Assembly: GCA_031285465.1 (NCBI GenBank)
Contig: JAITWD010000259.1
Span: 1-5,555 of the forward strand
Length of the DNA: 5,555 nucleotides
Origin: Lachnospiraceae bacterium
Lineage (GTDB): Bacteria; Bacillota; Clostridia; Lachnospirales; Lachnospiraceae
Reading direction: 5' to 3'
Shown here: positions 4,384 to 5,555 of the stretch, one piece after another
Numbering within the stretch: position 1 is the stretch's first letter
How the letters are laid out: every line of letters starts with the position of its first letter
Notes under the pieces: model-generated
Databases searched by the model: none
The model's input: only the letters and a program-made list of their open reading frames with translations
What the model was told of the DNA's origin: nothing
Program-made: the position numbers and the translations under genes

Positions 4384-5555
4384 TTATTTTATAATTTCCG
4401 TTACACGGACACCGAAACTTTCTTCAATGACCACTACCTCGCCTTTGGCGATGAATTTACCGTTGACCAACACATCGATCGGTTCGCCGGCTATTTTATC
4501 CAGTTCAATAATTGTTCCCGGTGAAAACTCTAAAATCTCTGAGATGGACTTGATACACCGTCCCAACTCGACGGTCACCTCAAGGGGTACATCCATGATC
4601 AGGTTGATATTCTCTTTACCCGGTACATTACTGAAATCGGTAGCAAAACTTTGGAATTGTGCCGGTTGAATGTTCATCGGCATCCCCATCTGAGGCATTC
4701 CCATTTGACCCATCCCCATCTGAGGCATCTGCATCCCCATCTGAGGCATTTGCATTCCCATCTGGGGCATCTGCTGCATCCCCATTTGTGGCATTTGCAT
4801 TCCCATCTGAGGCATCTGCTGCATCCCCATCTGACCACCCATACCCATCGGATCCATCCCCATCTGAGGCATTCCGTTAGCGGGTGACATACCAGACATA
4901 TCGGGCATGGCGGTTTGTGGCATCCCCATATTCATCGCTGGTGCCGGCGGTGGCTCCGGCTTGGCCGCGGCAGCCGGTGCCGGTGAACCGGTCTGACTGC
5001 TCATAAAGGTCTCAAAAAGTGTTTTGGCAAAGTCGATCGGATATAACTGCATGATCGTACTGTCAACCAGATCACCTATTTGCATTCTAAAGGTTATTTT
5101 GACGAAGGTTTCGGCCAGAAATGAAGCAATCTCGCCACCATCCATATATTCCAACAGATCGATCCGCCGCGCCTCTGGAGGGCTTATGTCAATAACCTTA
5201 CCAAGCATCGTCGATAATGATGTTGCCGACGCTCCCATCATCTGATTCATTGCCTCGGAAATCGCACTCAAATGCAATTCACCCAGTTCATCATCGAGGT
5301 TGCTGCCGTCCCCCCCCATCATCAAGTCGGTAATGATCTTAACATCCGACTCCTTTAAAATCATGATATTGGAGCCATCCAATCCAACTGTATAGCGGAT
5401 TTGGATAAAAACACAAGGTTTCTCATAATCTTCTATAACCGTATCCCAATTGGCAAGTGTAACTTCGGGAGTTGTAATATTTACCTTACGGTTAACCAGC
5501 GCATAGAGAGTTGTTGCTGAAGACCCCATACTGATGTTGGCTATTTCACCGACAG
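4384..5555 (-). CDS. fliY: FliY, flagellar switch protein / CheY-P phosphatase (5' partial)
   Basis: FliY is the C-ring protein of Firmicutes that combines a CheC-type CheY-P phosphatase with a FliN (SpoA) domain. The frame stays open to the right edge, reading VGEIANIS before the first internal Met (5529), so the true start and the N-terminal CheY-binding peptide lie outside. Numbering from that Met, the CheC-like region covers up to about 173. Both phosphatase motifs are seen: the first has E and N in EIAN with Pro exactly 23 residues after the Asn (P21), and the second is S88-x3-E92-x2-N95-x22-P118. A Pro/Ala-rich stretch (182-198) and a Met-rich repeat linker (199-285) precede the SpoA domain (about 308-381; DVPLEVTVELGR, LDKIAGEPIDVLVNGKFIAKGEVVVIEESFGVRVTEI). 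The expected upstream neighbour is fliM. Confidence 0.95.
   Translation of the reverse strand, partial: VGEIANISMGSSATTLYALVNRKVNITTPEVTLANWDTVIEDYEKPCVFIQIRYTVGLDGSNIMILKESDVKIITDLMMGGDGSNLDDELGELHLSAISEAMNQMMGASATSLSTMLGKVIDISPPEARRIDLLEYMDGGEIASFLAETFVKITFRMQIGDLVDSTIMQLYPIDFAKTLFETFMSSQTGSPAPAAAAKPEPPPAPAMNMGMPQTAMPDMSGMSPANGMPQMGMDPMGMGGQMGMQQMPQMGMQMPQMGMQQMPQMGMQMPQMGMQMPQMGMGQMGMPQMGMPMNIQPAQFQSFATDFSNVPGKENINLIMDVPLEVTVELGRCIKSISEILEFSPGTIIELDKIAGEPIDVLVNGKFIAKGEVVVIEESFGVRVTEIIK
4681..4872 (-). repeat. In-frame tandem repeat encoding MPQMGM units in FliY
   Basis: The hexapeptide MPQMGM occurs seven times, joined by Q, QQ or short variants, giving mostly 21- and 24-base units. A larger 45-base unit (QQMPQMGMQMPQMGM) is duplicated head to tail at 4777-4821 and 4732-4776 with 42 of 45 bases identical. 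Every unit length is a multiple of three, so gain or loss of units would keep the frame. It encodes the flexible linker between the CheC-like and FliN domains. The close identity of neighbouring units suggests recent expansion by slippage. Confidence 0.85.

Noticed and set aside
4651..4887. Plus-strand ORFs rich in His/Leu or Ser/Pro repeats opposite the FliY linker
   Set aside because: They are the antisense reading of the MPQMGM codon repeat; the minus-strand frame has clear family domains on both sides.

Overview
The window is one strand-coherent stretch of a flagellar/chemotaxis operon, all on the minus strand. In transcription order (right to left) it reads fliY (5' end cut off by the window edge), cheY, fliO, fliP, fliQ, fliR, flhB, followed by about 380 bases with no convincing gene. 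The order fliY-cheY-fliO-fliP-fliQ-fliR-flhB is that of the Bacillus/Clostridia fla/che operon. Together with the CheC-FliN fusion (FliY), a B. subtilis-like CheY, AGGAG-type ribosome binding sites and moderately AT-rich DNA, it points to a motile Firmicute, probably a clostridial anaerobe. The genus cannot be fixed from sequence alone; an Acetobacterium/Eubacterium-type organism is a guess.

Right part (about 4000-5555): the switch and signalling module. FliY is a C-ring protein with a CheC-like CheY-P phosphatase domain carrying two intact active-site motifs, a striking Met/Gln/Gly/Pro repeat linker, and a C-terminal FliN (SpoA) domain. CheY is a complete single-domain receiver and is the expected substrate of FliY.

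Middle and left (378-4001): the flagellar type III export gate. FliO is the assembly factor; FliP, FliQ and FliR form the export channel; FlhB is the substrate-specificity switch with its NPTH self-cleavage site. Most junctions are tight: a 1-base TAATG overlap at cheY/fliO, 9 bases at fliO/fliP, 5 bases at fliQ/fliR. Two are loose: 124 bases at fliP/fliQ, which holds a palindromic repeat, and 93 bases at fliR/flhB if the better-supported downstream flhB start is used.

Left end (1-377): AT-rich and apparently intergenic. It holds a second copy of the repeat found between fliP and fliQ, a perfect 10-bp palindrome, a 16-bp-period tandem repeat just after flhB, and a possible extended -10 promoter. 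flhA, which usually follows flhB in this operon type, does not start here. I see no new enzyme system. The most noteworthy items are the dispersed hairpin repeat, the methionine-rich tandem repeat in FliY, the extended FliP N-terminus and the break in gene order after flhB.
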